This document shows, piece after piece, positions 1 through 9,370 of a stretch of 64,000 nt of DNA. How positions within the stretch are numbered: the stretch's first letter is position 1; each line of letters opens with the position of its first letter. The notes beneath the pieces were generated by a model, which was not told the DNA's origin, made no database searches, and was given only the letters and a program-made list of their open reading frames with translations. Source of the DNA: Miscanthus floridulus (taxonomy: Eukaryota; Streptophyta; Magnoliopsida; Poales; Poaceae); contig NC_089584.1 in the NCBI RefSeq assembly GCF_019320115.1, positions 108,889,799 to 108,953,798 on the forward strand. The letters run 5' to 3'. The position numbers and the translations under genes are program-made.

Positions 1-156
1 TCAAACACTTGATCATCACCATGGCATCACCATCATCATGTCATGATCTTCATTTGCTTCACTACTTGAAAGGTGTTGCCTATCTCATGATCACTTGATA
101 AACTAGGGTAGCACTTATGGTTTCATCAATTTATCAAAACTAAACTAGAGGTTTCA
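1..156 (-). mobile_element. Terminal piece of a SIRE/Maximus-like Copia LTR, cut by the window edge
   Basis: Read on the minus strand, this stretch starts TGAAACCTCTAG and matches closely, over its whole length, the first 150 or so bases of the solo LTR at 23114-24910. The LTR therefore ends at 156 and the rest of the element lies outside the window. Orientation is minus. Whether it is a solo LTR or part of a full element cannot be seen. Confidence 0.8.
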
Positions 157-1440
157 ATCAGCCAGTTGGCTACAACTAGAGAGGTCTATTTTCTGTAGAA
201 ATTTGATTAAAATAATAATTATTTGAGCGGCAGTACGTGTGCAAAAGGTGGAAACCAATCTCTCCTCTCTAGTGATGGCATGGCCTACAGAAAAAAGACC
301 GCTGCTGCTTGTGATGGCTGGTTTAGTGTACGGATGTAGCAGATGGAGTTGGTCAGTGGTCCTTTGAAGGTAAACAATATCTTCTCCACTGCAACTCTGT
401 GTTTTAATCTTCAGCCTGTTCGTTTGGTCGTATTTAGCTTATAAGCCAACGAATAGTATTTTCCTCTCACACTAAACCCACCAATAGTACTTTTAGCCAT
501 AACTTATAAGCCAAATAAACCCAAACGAACATGACACTTGTGGATGCTGTGAACTGCAGCTAGCAGTCCATCCATAGCATATTAACTTACACTCCATATC
601 TTGTTTCTTAAGTTTTATTGTACTTGCTTTTGAGAAATGCTTCCTTGACATTCATTACCATTCTCAGATGTTTTACAATCACACAAATATATTCCATGTC
701 CAAGTATGATACATTGATATAGCCTATTTGCATGTTACAACTATAAGACCTTTTGGAATCGCTCTTAATAGTACGTAGAGTATTTGCTTGAAAATTAGAA
801 TTTAAGATTTGGGAAACTCAAACATCACGCAATAAGTATAGGATAATGCGCTGCACTAGACTTGCGTTTGTTGACACCAAACCAGCCATCACAAAGCAGA
901 AGCAGTCTTTTTTTAGCCATGCACTGATGCACTCCAGTGATTTGAGAGATGAGAAAAAGGTTGCAGCAGCAGTAGTTTCTTGGTAGCCGATCACAGCGGC
1001 AGCGCGGAGGCGACAAGCCACAGTGGCCGCTTGTGCAAAAGCAGCATAGGGCAGCTCGGCGCTATGTATTATGGCGTCGAGGTACCGGTCACGTCAACGC
1101 CACCTAGGATTTCGGCCAAACACTTCGACACCAAGATCCGTGGCACCGAGACGTGTTACCTCGACGCCACGAGTCATAGCATCGATCTCAGAGTCTAAAG
1201 ATGAGTTTAAGTCTCCCAGAGAGTCAAACGTAAAATTTCTTCGAAAAATGGTGAAATTGTAAAAAATTAGACACACGGCCACCCTCTCACCAGAAAGGGA
1301 GACTTTCTTGCCATTAAAAAAATAACAATCCCCTATGAGCCACTAAAAAAAGTTAGCGGTCTTCAGTTTCATTGCTCTATCTTTTTTTTTTGTCCTTCAT
1401 ACCACTGCCGTCATATTGGCCCTAATGGTGTCAAAATGCA
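157..1440. other. Upstream intergenic region without a recognised gene
   Basis: No supported coding frame. It holds one hAT-type MITE (415-532) and AT-rich sequence. A 13-bp perfect inverted pair, TGGCGTCGAGGTA near 1072 and its complement near 1160, flanks a short segment resembling common grass retroelement debris. I found no convincing TATA box for the downstream host gene here. Confidence 0.5.
415..532. repeat. hAT-type MITE, CCTGTTCG family
   Basis: A short element with ends CCTGTTCGTTTGG and CCAAACGAACATG, which are inverted copies of each other. Inside are two TTATAAGCC blocks and the TCTCACAC core seen in its relatives at 40055, 42172 and 44880. The target duplication is not clear. 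Confidence 0.6.
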
Positions 1441-1793
1441 GGTGTAAAAAGTCGAAAATACCCTTAAGTCTAAATATGTGATTAATTTTTTTGAGCGTCT
1501 TAACGACTTCAAGTAGAAAAACTCAAAACTAGAAAGTTGTAGATCTCGTCGAGATCTATAATTTTCATATAAAATTTTTCTTCTTTTAATATCTTAAAAA
1601 ATATATGATTTTTCTAAGATATATTAATCATATCTTTTTTTGCAGTATTAAAAAAATATTTTTTATATAAAAATTATAGATCTTGATGAGATCTATAACT
1701 TTCTATTTTTGAATTTTTTCATTTAAAGTCGTTAAGATGCTAAAAAAATTAATGATATATTTAAACTAAAGAATATTTTTGACTTTTTACACG
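1441..1793. repeat. Fold-back (inverted-repeat) MITE
   Basis: The left half, beginning GTGTAAAAAGTC, is a diverged reverse complement of the right half, ending GACTTTTTACAC. Internal mirrored landmarks are GTTGTAGATCTCGTCGAG on the left and a matching GATCTTGATGAGATC block on the right. The whole could fold into a long AT-rich hairpin centred near 1620. It lies about 190 bp upstream of the host gene start codon, so it may form part of the promoter-proximal region. The superfamily is not certain; no clean target duplication was found. Confidence 0.6.
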
Positions 1794-1982
1794 TACAGTT
1801 TGAGACCGTGAGCCCAATCCAGCGTGGCATGGAGAGAAGAAAAAGGATTACGATATTTTATTAATGGTTCACACGCAATTCTCTCCACGAGAAAAAGCAG
1901 CACACGGCCACGCCACACAGACCAGCAGCACTGGGCACCAGAGTAGTCGAATTCCTAGGTTCGCCGGAGCCTGGAATGAGGG

Positions 1983-3993
1983 ATGGCCTCCGCCTCGCTC
2001 GCGTTGGCGAGTCCTTTCCGGCTTCTCCTCCGCGCTCCTCACCCGCGCAGAGCCATCCCCGTTCCGTGCTACTTCATCTCGCTAGGTAAGCCCGAAGGCC
2101 CCATCTCATCTTTCGATTTTGCCTCTCCGCTGACGCTTTGGCCCACCCGAGCCAGGACGGTGCAGCACCGCCATTGCCGTCTCAGCAGCTAGGGATTCGG
2201 CGGTGAAAGGAAGCGTGGACAGGAATTCAGCAGAGGAAGTCAGGAACATTCTGGATATGGTAATTTGTTTTTTCCCCTTTGATTATTGAGAATTCAGGGT
2301 CAGTTGGTGGTCATGGAACTGTCTAACTGCTAGCGTTAGTAACCTAGTGATTATTGACTAGTGGCTGTTGGACATAACTGTTAACTGGTTTGTAAGAGTT
2401 TGCTTGTGAGCATTGTTTTTTTTTATTAAATGTGTTGGAATCAGGCGCTTCCATTGCAAAACTATTGCCTGTGTTGAGTTATGTTCCAGCTTTAACTCAG
2501 AGAACATTGGATTGTATGGAAAACAGGGGCAATGAGAAATCTTTAAAGTCTTGCTTTTCTCTACTGTCCTATGAAACTGTTTATCAATAAGAGTGTCCAT
2601 CTTGTGCATCCAAACTAAACTTTCAACTACATTCTGTTGGTAGGCTCTGAATGTAGAAAGCTCTTATGTTGTCTTTGTGATAGATAATGAGTGAACGGTT
2701 CTGGAGTTGCCAAATGCAATTTTAAATGATGGCCACTACTGAGGGTATCGTATCTGGAAAACATATTGCTGAAGTCTGTAAATGATGACCAAAACAGAAC
2801 TCCCTAAACTAATATCTGGCTGTCCTTGCGATAGCTAATACTCCCTCCATCCCAAATTATAAGATGTTTTGGCTTTTCTAGATACATTACTTTTGCTATG
2901 CATTTAGACATAGCGTATATCTAGATACATAGCAAAAGTAATATATCTAGAAAAGCCAAAACGTCTTATAATTTGGGATGGAGGGAGTAGGTGAGAGCAT
3001 TTCTGGAGTCGGCAAATGCATATATAAATTCAGCAACAAGCACTTGATGGAAAAGAGCCGTCTGTATAGATGACGGAGAACATATCATGAACTAAGATCT
3101 GGCTGTCCTTCCAAAAGAAAATTGACAAAAGAGAAAAGCCACTACGTGATCGTATTGACTTTGTTAACATGGTTGCATGCATCCACTCCTTCATGTCATT
3201 AAAAAAAAGTTATTATTATATTCATATAATCTCAAATAGAAATTTGTATTGAAGGAAACACAGAATGCATGGCTATAACTACATTTTCTTGTTTATTTTA
3301 GCATTCCTCAGAAATACATGGTTATTCTTGCTATTCATGGATTCATATTAACATCCTTATGCAGGCAGAAAGGGCTTCCCAACGAAGAGATGTTTTCCAC
3401 ACCAATTTTCTTACTCCACCTATAGTGAAAGAGGCTATGCTGGCAGTTGAAAAGTTAGCAGATATCAAAGCAGTAGCTCAGGGTGGCTACCCTCAGGTCA
3501 AATTTGATAACCCAAATGGTAGTTTCTTAATTGCCTCCATTAGCCTATCTAGTTTCTCATTCTTATATTTATCTAGGCTGAGAGGTGCCGAATCTCTGTT
3601 GGACACCCGGACTTCATGACAAGTAATCCAGATGTAGTTGCCGCTTTGAGGTTTTCTCAGTTTTACCTTATAAAGCACTGCTATCTTCTATATAAGCTGA
3701 CATTGAGGCCAACCCAGCATCTCAGGGAATTTCCGATTGGAACCCTGTTCTCATGGTGACTTCCTTGGTGCTATTCTCGGGACAGGAATAACAAGGGAGA
3801 AAGTTGGAGATATTCTTTTGCAGGTGCACACCCAATCACATGTTTTCTGGTTTTCGAATGATTTGGTCATTTCCTACCTTTTTCCCTTCTCGTCATTTGT
3901 GATGTCTATTTCCATTTTTGTTAGGGGGAACGAGGTGCCCAGGTCCTTGTTGATCCAGAACTTGTTGACTATCTGATTTCTACCCTGGAAAAG
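1983..3993 (+). CDS. YlmH/S4 plastid RNA-binding protein, exons 1-6 (residues 1-186)
   Basis: First part of a nuclear gene for a plastid-targeted member of the YlmH family (plant and cyanobacterial 'photosystem II S4 domain protein'). Exons are 1983-2085, 2186-2259, 3365-3496, 3577-3650, 3718-3823 and 3925-3993. Every intron is GT-AG and the phases fit exactly. The start at 1983 is the first ATG of the frame and opens an Arg/Ser/Leu/Ala-rich N-terminus (residues 1 to about 45) that looks like a transit peptide. Residues 60-186 carry the YlmH-type RNA-binding region, with landmarks FLTPPIVKEAM, GGYPQAERCRISVGHP, PCSHGDFLGAILGTGI and VLVDPELVDYL. The family binds RNA and is linked to ribosome quality control in bacteria and to photosystem II in cyanobacteria; the exact role here is inference. 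The gene continues 22.5 kb downstream, across a nest of retrotransposons. Confidence 0.9.
2841..2987. repeat. Stowaway MITE in host intron 2
   Basis: The ends CTCCCTCCATCCCAAATTAT and its near-perfect complement flank a palindromic body, with a TA duplication at 2839-2840 and 2988-2989. This is the classic grass Stowaway (Tc1/mariner) structure. The two arms match along most of their length, so the copy looks fairly recent. The rest of intron 2 (2260-3364) shows no other feature. Confidence 0.9.
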
Positions 3994-4097
3994 GTGGATT
4001 GTCTTACAAATTGTGCTACTGTTCTGTACTTGTATTTTTTGCCTAGTTCACGTTTTATGAGCTTGATGTGTACTTATCCCTGTTTTTCTGATCAATC

Positions 4098-4326
4098 TGA
4101 CAGCCATAAGTCTTGTTCTTATCTACTTAGGATAATTATCTAGAGTAGTTGGTGTCTGTGTCAGCCCTTATCTTTATCCTTAGCATCTACTTTAGCATCT
4201 CTAGAATATGTTGTAGCTTTCTTAAGGCTCAAGCAAGCTATCTTATATGTATCCCCAACCTATCATAGTTGTGGCATGGCTAATAAATCTGAAATTCAGC
4301 CCTAAACCTGTGTTTTGGTTCTAACA
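4098..4326 (+). repeat. Copia-1 5' LTR
   Basis: Begins TGACAGCCATAAG and ends GGTTCTAACA. It pairs with 26143-26371, has the same length and differs at 11 positions. Confidence 0.93.
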
Positions 4327-4328
4327 AA

Positions 4329-4340
4329 TGGTATCGGAGC
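4329..4340 (+). other. Copia-1 primer-binding site
   Basis: TGGTATCGGAGC lies two bases after the 5' LTR and differs at one base from TGGTATCAGAGC, the plant initiator-Met tRNA complement used by many Copia elements. Confidence 0.8.
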
Positions 4341-4368
4341 CTAAGTTCATCTGGGTTCTACCCGTACC

Positions 4369-4904
4369 TAAGGCTAGACGAAAAACTTGAAGCTCGTTAG
4401 CTCGCTCGGCTCGTGGCTGGCTCGACTCGGCTCGGCTCGGCTCGGCTCGTTAAGATAACGAGCCGAGCCGAGCCAAGATTTTAGCTTGTTAGTTATAACG
4501 AGCCAACTCGAGCCAGCTCGCGAGCCGCTCGCGAGCTAAACGAGCCAAGCTTCCAGGAAAAAAAGTATCATTTAAGATAGTTAGATGCATGAATACTATA
4601 GTATTTTATTATACTTGTATATATATTAGCGCATATTAATTTTTTTATTTGATTTAAGTTTGTTAGATTCATTTCTTTTGTATTATTATTATTCTCAAAC
4701 TTTAAATAAATGCAAATATTATATTTTGTGTATTTTTTATACCTGGCTCGCGAGCTTAACGAGCCAGCTCGAGCTTTTAACGAGCCGAGCCGAGCTGGCT
4801 TTCTGGCTCGTTAGGATAACGAGCCGAGCCGAGCTAGCTCGTTATCTTAACGAGCCAGAACGAGCCGAGCCCAAACGAGCCGAGCTGGCTCGTTATCCAG
4901 CCTG
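4369..4904. mobile_element. GAGCC-rich non-autonomous element, possibly Mutator-like, inserted in the Copia-1 leader
   Basis: A 536-bp insert between perfect 9-bp direct repeats ACCCGTACC (4360-4368 and 4905-4913). The repeats mark a target duplication of the length typical of Mutator-like elements. Both ends are built of many GGCTCG/CGAGCC units in palindromic order around an AT-rich core (about 4560-4740). The extreme ends, TAAGGCTAGA and the complement of the right end, CAGGCTGGA, are only weakly inverted. It has no coding frame. It separates the Copia-1 primer site from gag. Confidence 0.7.
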
Positions 4905-4931
4905 ACCCGTACCCCATCCCAATTTGCCGCC

Positions 4932-6082
4932 ATGTCTCTCCACTCCTCATCCTCTTCCTCCAATCGTTCCACCACGTCCAGCATACGTGCTGCAGCGGCT
5001 GCAGCAGCCAGGCGCGAGGAGGCGGTGGTTGAGCGTGCAACAGCAGCAGAGCGGGCGGCTCGCATCGCCCAGGCGGAGCTTGCTGCGGCGTGTGTGGCTG
5101 AAGCCGCCCACTAGGCAGCAGCGGAGGCGCGAGAGGCTGCAGCAGCGGCAGCTGCGCTCCGTGTGGAGGCGAACGCGGGTGAGCAGGAGGACTACGGCGC
5201 CCGGGCGGGCGCATCGGATGCAGGAGAGGCGGCGGCTGCGGCTTTGCGATGTGGAGCGGGAGGAGCAGCACGAGGCGCGGGACCTGGGCGGATGGGACGC
5301 TGGCGCGCGGAGCCCTCACAGGTGGCGCGCCTCCCCTTCCCCGGACCGGCGCCGTGGTCGCCGTGGCCGGCCCGGCTCCCCTCCCGTCGTACAGACGGCG
5401 GCGGATGGCCCATACTCACCAAGACCAGCTACGCCGAGTGGTCCATGGTGATGAAGGTGAAGATGCAGGCGCGGCGCATGTGGGGTGCGGTACGGTATGG
5501 CAACTCTGACTTCGACAAGGATCGGCGGGCACTGGAGGCGCTTCTTGCTGCTGTTCTGACGGAGATGCACTCCTCCCTCGCGAACAAGCGGACCGCCACA
5601 GACGCCTGGGACGCCATCGCCGCGGCACGCATCGACAGCGACCGCGCTCGTAGGTCCACGCTTCAGAAGCTACGTCAGGAGTGGGAGAACCTGCCGGGTG
5701 AGGACGTCGATGACTTCGCTCTCCGCCTCAACACCCTGATGCAGCAGTTGGCGCGTATGGCGACAACGACATCGACGAGGAGAGAGCTGTCAAGAAGTTC
5801 CTCCGCATCGTCCCCAAGTACTCGTAGGTCGCCATCGCGATCGAGATGTTGCTGGACTTCTCCGAGCTGTCGATATAGGAGGTGACGGGTCGCCTCAAGG
5901 CCGTCGACAACCGCGAGCAGCTACCTCCCACAGAGCCGGTCACCATCGGTGTCAAGCTTCTCTTCACCGAGGAGCAGTGGCTCGCCCGCCAGCGGGAGCG
6001 AAAGAAGGGGGAGGCCTCGGGTTCTTTGGCTTCGGGTTCGTCGAGCAGCCTCAAGGGTCGGCCACGCAAGCGGGATAAGGCG
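4932..6082 (+). pseudogene. Copia-1 gag, 5' part, broken
   Basis: Starts at ATG 4932 with a Ser-rich then Ala/Glu-rich N-terminus. It continues into the UBN2-type Copia gag region with ILTKTSYAEWSMVMKVKMQA and EWENLPGEDVDDFALRLN. Breaks seen: TAG after codon 60 (near 5112), a frameshift near 5756, TAG at 5825-5827 and TAG at 5876-5878. After the last stop the frame gives a segment ending in the basic RPRKRDK, where Tat-1 interrupts it. The frame resumes at 20925 in the same phase and reaches the CCHC knuckle. Copia-3 (28803-33873) has a clearly related gag. Confidence 0.85.
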
Positions 6083-7265
6083 TGTCGGTGTTTCGGACCG
6101 GGGGGTCCTCAACCGACTAGTGAATTTGTTCTGCGTGCTCCCGATTCCGGATGGTGATGCAAAGAGACACAAGGTTTATACTGGTTCAGGCAATCGGCGC
6201 TCTACGTCCAGTCTGAGGGATATAACTTGTATGCCTTGCACCGAAGTGCTCGTAGTAGGGGGTTAGAAGCTAAGGGAGAGAGGGAACTTGTCCCAGGTCT
6301 CGGCAGGGTGTCGTGGGGCCGTCTGAGACGTTGTTCTCAAGCGGCTGGAAGGTGTGCGTGTGTGTGTGTTCTCCGGGCCTTTTTTCTAAGTGGCCCAAGT
6401 CCTCTCCTTTTATAGTTAAAGGGGGGACAAAGACAGTACATGTATTACTATGCGGCGTCGTGCCGCCAGGGACGGCATGTCCAAGCCCTGTGGCCTGTTC
6501 CTGTGGCGGCGTGGTCGTCGGAGTGGCCCATCCTTGGAGTACTGGGACGGCGTGGTCGTCCCATCAGATCCTGTGCGTCGTGGGAGCCCCAGGAATGCCT
6601 CGGAGTGGACGTGGCAGCGATCATAAGCCGCTGGGGACGGACTATGCACGAGGCCGAAACTTGGTCGGGGCCGAGGCTGGTACTGCGGTGGGGGGTCTCG
6701 GCAGGCGCGGACCCCAATATTGCCGAGGCCCTGATGTACAGTGCCGAGGCCTTGGTGTACAGCGCCGAGGCCTTGAGCGGGCGGCTGATCGTGGACACAG
6801 TGGCCAGTAACCCCCGCCATATCTTGTCCCAGGCGCTGACGGCGGCTGATCGTGGTCACAGTGTTTGGACACAGTGGCCGGTAATCCCCGCCATATCCTG
6901 TCCCAGGCGCTGACGGCGGCTGATCGTGGTCACAGTGTTTGGACACAGTGGCCGGTAATCCCCGCCGTGCCCTGTCCTGGCCGGTATGGTGCTGATGCGA
7001 CTTCGGGTCGCGTCGGTCTTTCTGTGACGTTGAGCCGCTGTCCGGCTGAGATCACTGGAGTGGTTGAAAGCATTAATGGGACGTGACCGACTGTCGGGAG
7101 GGTCGGCCGAGGCGGGGGGCGACGGACCGCGGGCGAGCCGGCCTCGAGCGACACGGAGAATGGGGCCTCGCGCGAGACGGGGATCAGGCTCCTTGCCGAG
7201 GCTTCGCGCGAGAGGCCTCGCGCGATACGGAGAACGCGCCTCCTGCCGAGGCCTTCTGAGGAGAG
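6083..7265 (-). repeat. Tat-1 3' LTR, truncated
   Basis: The first 1183 bp of a 1.42-kb LTR. It stops at GAGGAGAG, where Copia-2 begins. It contains a TATA box on the minus strand (complement of 6406-6415), a TG microsatellite near 6355-6370 and a 74-bp tandem repeat at about 6775-6960. Open frames across it are by-products of GC-rich sequence. Confidence 0.9.
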
Positions 7266-8864
7266 TGAAAGGATCAAGATGCCCAAGAGGGGGGGTGAAT
7301 TGGGCTAATTCTAAATTTTCTTGCAATAATCAAATCCTACGGATAGCCCAATTAACCCCTTGTGCCTAGAAAAATGTTTATACCAAACTAATGCACAACA
7401 ACCTCTCAACCTAAGTTCCAAACTTACTCTAGCAAGCAATTCTTATGGAAATGAAAACAAGTATTGAAATGCTCAAAGTAAATGCTCAAAGTAAGTGCTC
7501 AAAGTAAATAGAGAGAAAGAGAGGAACGCGGCGATGTTTTGCCGAGGTATCGGAGAGTCGTCACTCCCCACTAGTCCTCGTTGGAGCACCCGCGCAAGGG
7601 TGTAGCTCCCCCTTGATCCGCGCAAGGATCAAGTGCTCTCTACGGGTTGATTCTTCGACACTCCGTCGCGGCGAATCACCTAAAATCGCTCACAACTTGA
7701 GTTGGGTCACCCACAAGCTCCGCCGTGTGAACACCAAACTCCCAATCACCACCAAGCCGTCTAGGTGATGGCGATCACCAAGAGTAACAAGCACGAACTC
7801 TCACTTGACCACGCGAAGCCTAATGAGAAGATGGATGCACACTTTGCTACTCTTGATTTGCTAGTGAGGCTACTCTCTTGGATTCTCGAATCACAAACAC
7901 CTCACTAGGACCTTGCTCTTCTTGGCACTCACAAACGTGTTTCTCAGCTGTTGGAATGAGCAAAAGATGCTCCACTCACGAGTGGAGCTTCTATTTATAA
8001 GCCAGCCTGAAAAACGAACCGTTATGAGCTTCTGCGGGATGACCGGACGCTCCGGTCGTGATAACCGGACGCTCCGGTCAGTTCAACCCGCGAACCAGCA
8101 TTCAAGTGATGACCGGACGCTGTCAGGGTCCGGTCAGTACCGACCGGACGCGTCCGGTCGCTCTTGGATGCTTACTGTAAACGACCGGACGCTGGATACT
8201 CAGGGTCCGGTCACACTGACCGGACGCGTCCGGTCACACTGACCGGACGCGTCCGGTCACTCTTTTCCAAGTCTGGACCCTTACTGGAGTCGACCGGACG
8301 CTGGTCCTCAGCGTCGGTCACATGACCTCCCAGCGTCCGGTCACACCAGACTTGATCTTCTCGGTCAAATGAACTGACCGGACCCTGCGGCCAGCGTTCG
8401 GTCGCACCGGAGCCAGCGTCCGGTCAGTATTTGACCCTCCATTTACTTCTAACTTCCGAACATATGTGAATGAAGTTTGCTCCGAAGGATCTTAGGCATT
8501 CATAGGAGCTACCTAGAGCTAGTTTTAACAAGTGTGCACCACACCTAACTCACTAGACTCAACTAGGTCAAGCTACCCGTTCATACCCCCCTTCATAGTA
8601 CGGCCAAAGAAAAAACAAAGTCCTAAACTACTCTAAGTGTCTCTCCAACTTCAATCGACACTTAGAACTAGTTATCCTTAACCTTGTCGTCCATCCTTTG
8701 AAAACCGAAACGATTTCCATCGTAGGGGCATGACAACCTCGATTGCCCAATCGATCTCTATTACCATGACCTAACTTAATTGTCTCTGCAAAACACACGT
8801 TAGTCATAGTAATCTTGTATTGACATTAATCATCGAAATCCAACTAGGGGCCTAGATGCTTTCA
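7266..8864 (-). repeat. Copia-2 3' LTR
   Basis: Bounded by TGAAAG and CTTTCA. The adjoining 8865-8880 is the complement of the polypurine tract (CCAAAAAGGGGGAGAT on the minus strand). Between 8040 and 8430 it carries about ten CCGGACGC/GCGTCCGG units, including the perfect 16-bp palindrome ACCGGACGCGTCCGGT at 8143, 8219 and 8242. Confidence 0.88.
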
Positions 8865-9370
8865 ATCTCCCCCTTTTTGGTGATTGATGACAATACCACC
8901 TCGAGTATGTTATGGAGTGAGGTTTTTGACGGGCTTGGTTCATATAAGCTTTTGTCAATAATAACAAAAGAGTTAGTCAAGCTTATATGACCCAAGCCAA
9001 AACAATGTACTCAAAGGATATGAGTTGAGCATGAGTACCAATAACAAAGCTCATTTGCTTCGAAGTGTAAACGCGGAAGCAAAAGCAAATGAGCATTCCA
9101 CAAGTGATATGACATAGAGATAAAGCAAAGTAGAAGTCACACATGTCAAATATCACAACCACGTAGATAGCACTATCACATATAAATAAGAGTATGCATG
9201 AAAGTAAACACACGAATGCATAAGTAATAGTGTAGTAATAGTGTATCACACAAATAAAACTCCAAAAGTATATAATAAGCTAATACTAGATAACTAGCTC
9301 CCCCTGAAACTCGCTCCCCCTAAGTCTACATACTTAAACCCTCTCCCCCTTTGGCGTCAAACATCAAAAC
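8865..9370 (-). other. Copia-2 polypurine tract and 3' untranslated region
   Basis: The polypurine tract lies at 8865-8880. The rest is AT-rich untranslated sequence between the envelope-like ORF and the LTR, with no supported frame. Two CTCCCCCT blocks near 9300-9350 are further purine-rich stretches on the minus strand. Confidence 0.6.

Noticed and set aside
1071..1175. 13-bp perfect inverted pair TGGCGTCGAGGTA as a small transposon or structural RNA
   Set aside because: No target duplication, no similarity between flanks, and a loop too long for an obvious RNA hairpin; probably repeat debris.
4834..5319. 161-codon minus-strand frame opposite Copia-1 gag
   Set aside because: Shadow of the Ala-rich gag N-terminus and the GAGCC repeats. 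Codon structure and motifs are on the plus strand.
6416..6946. Open frames up to 176 codons on both strands of the Tat LTRs, repeated at 19833-20369, 47754-48191 and 62010-62447
   Set aside because: They lie wholly inside LTRs, occur in several frames at once, include the 74-bp tandem repeats and match no domain. High GC content explains them.
6775..6965. Regularly spaced repeats that might suggest a CRISPR array
   Set aside because: The units are contiguous with no unique spacers, the DNA is plant nuclear, and the array is an LTR component.
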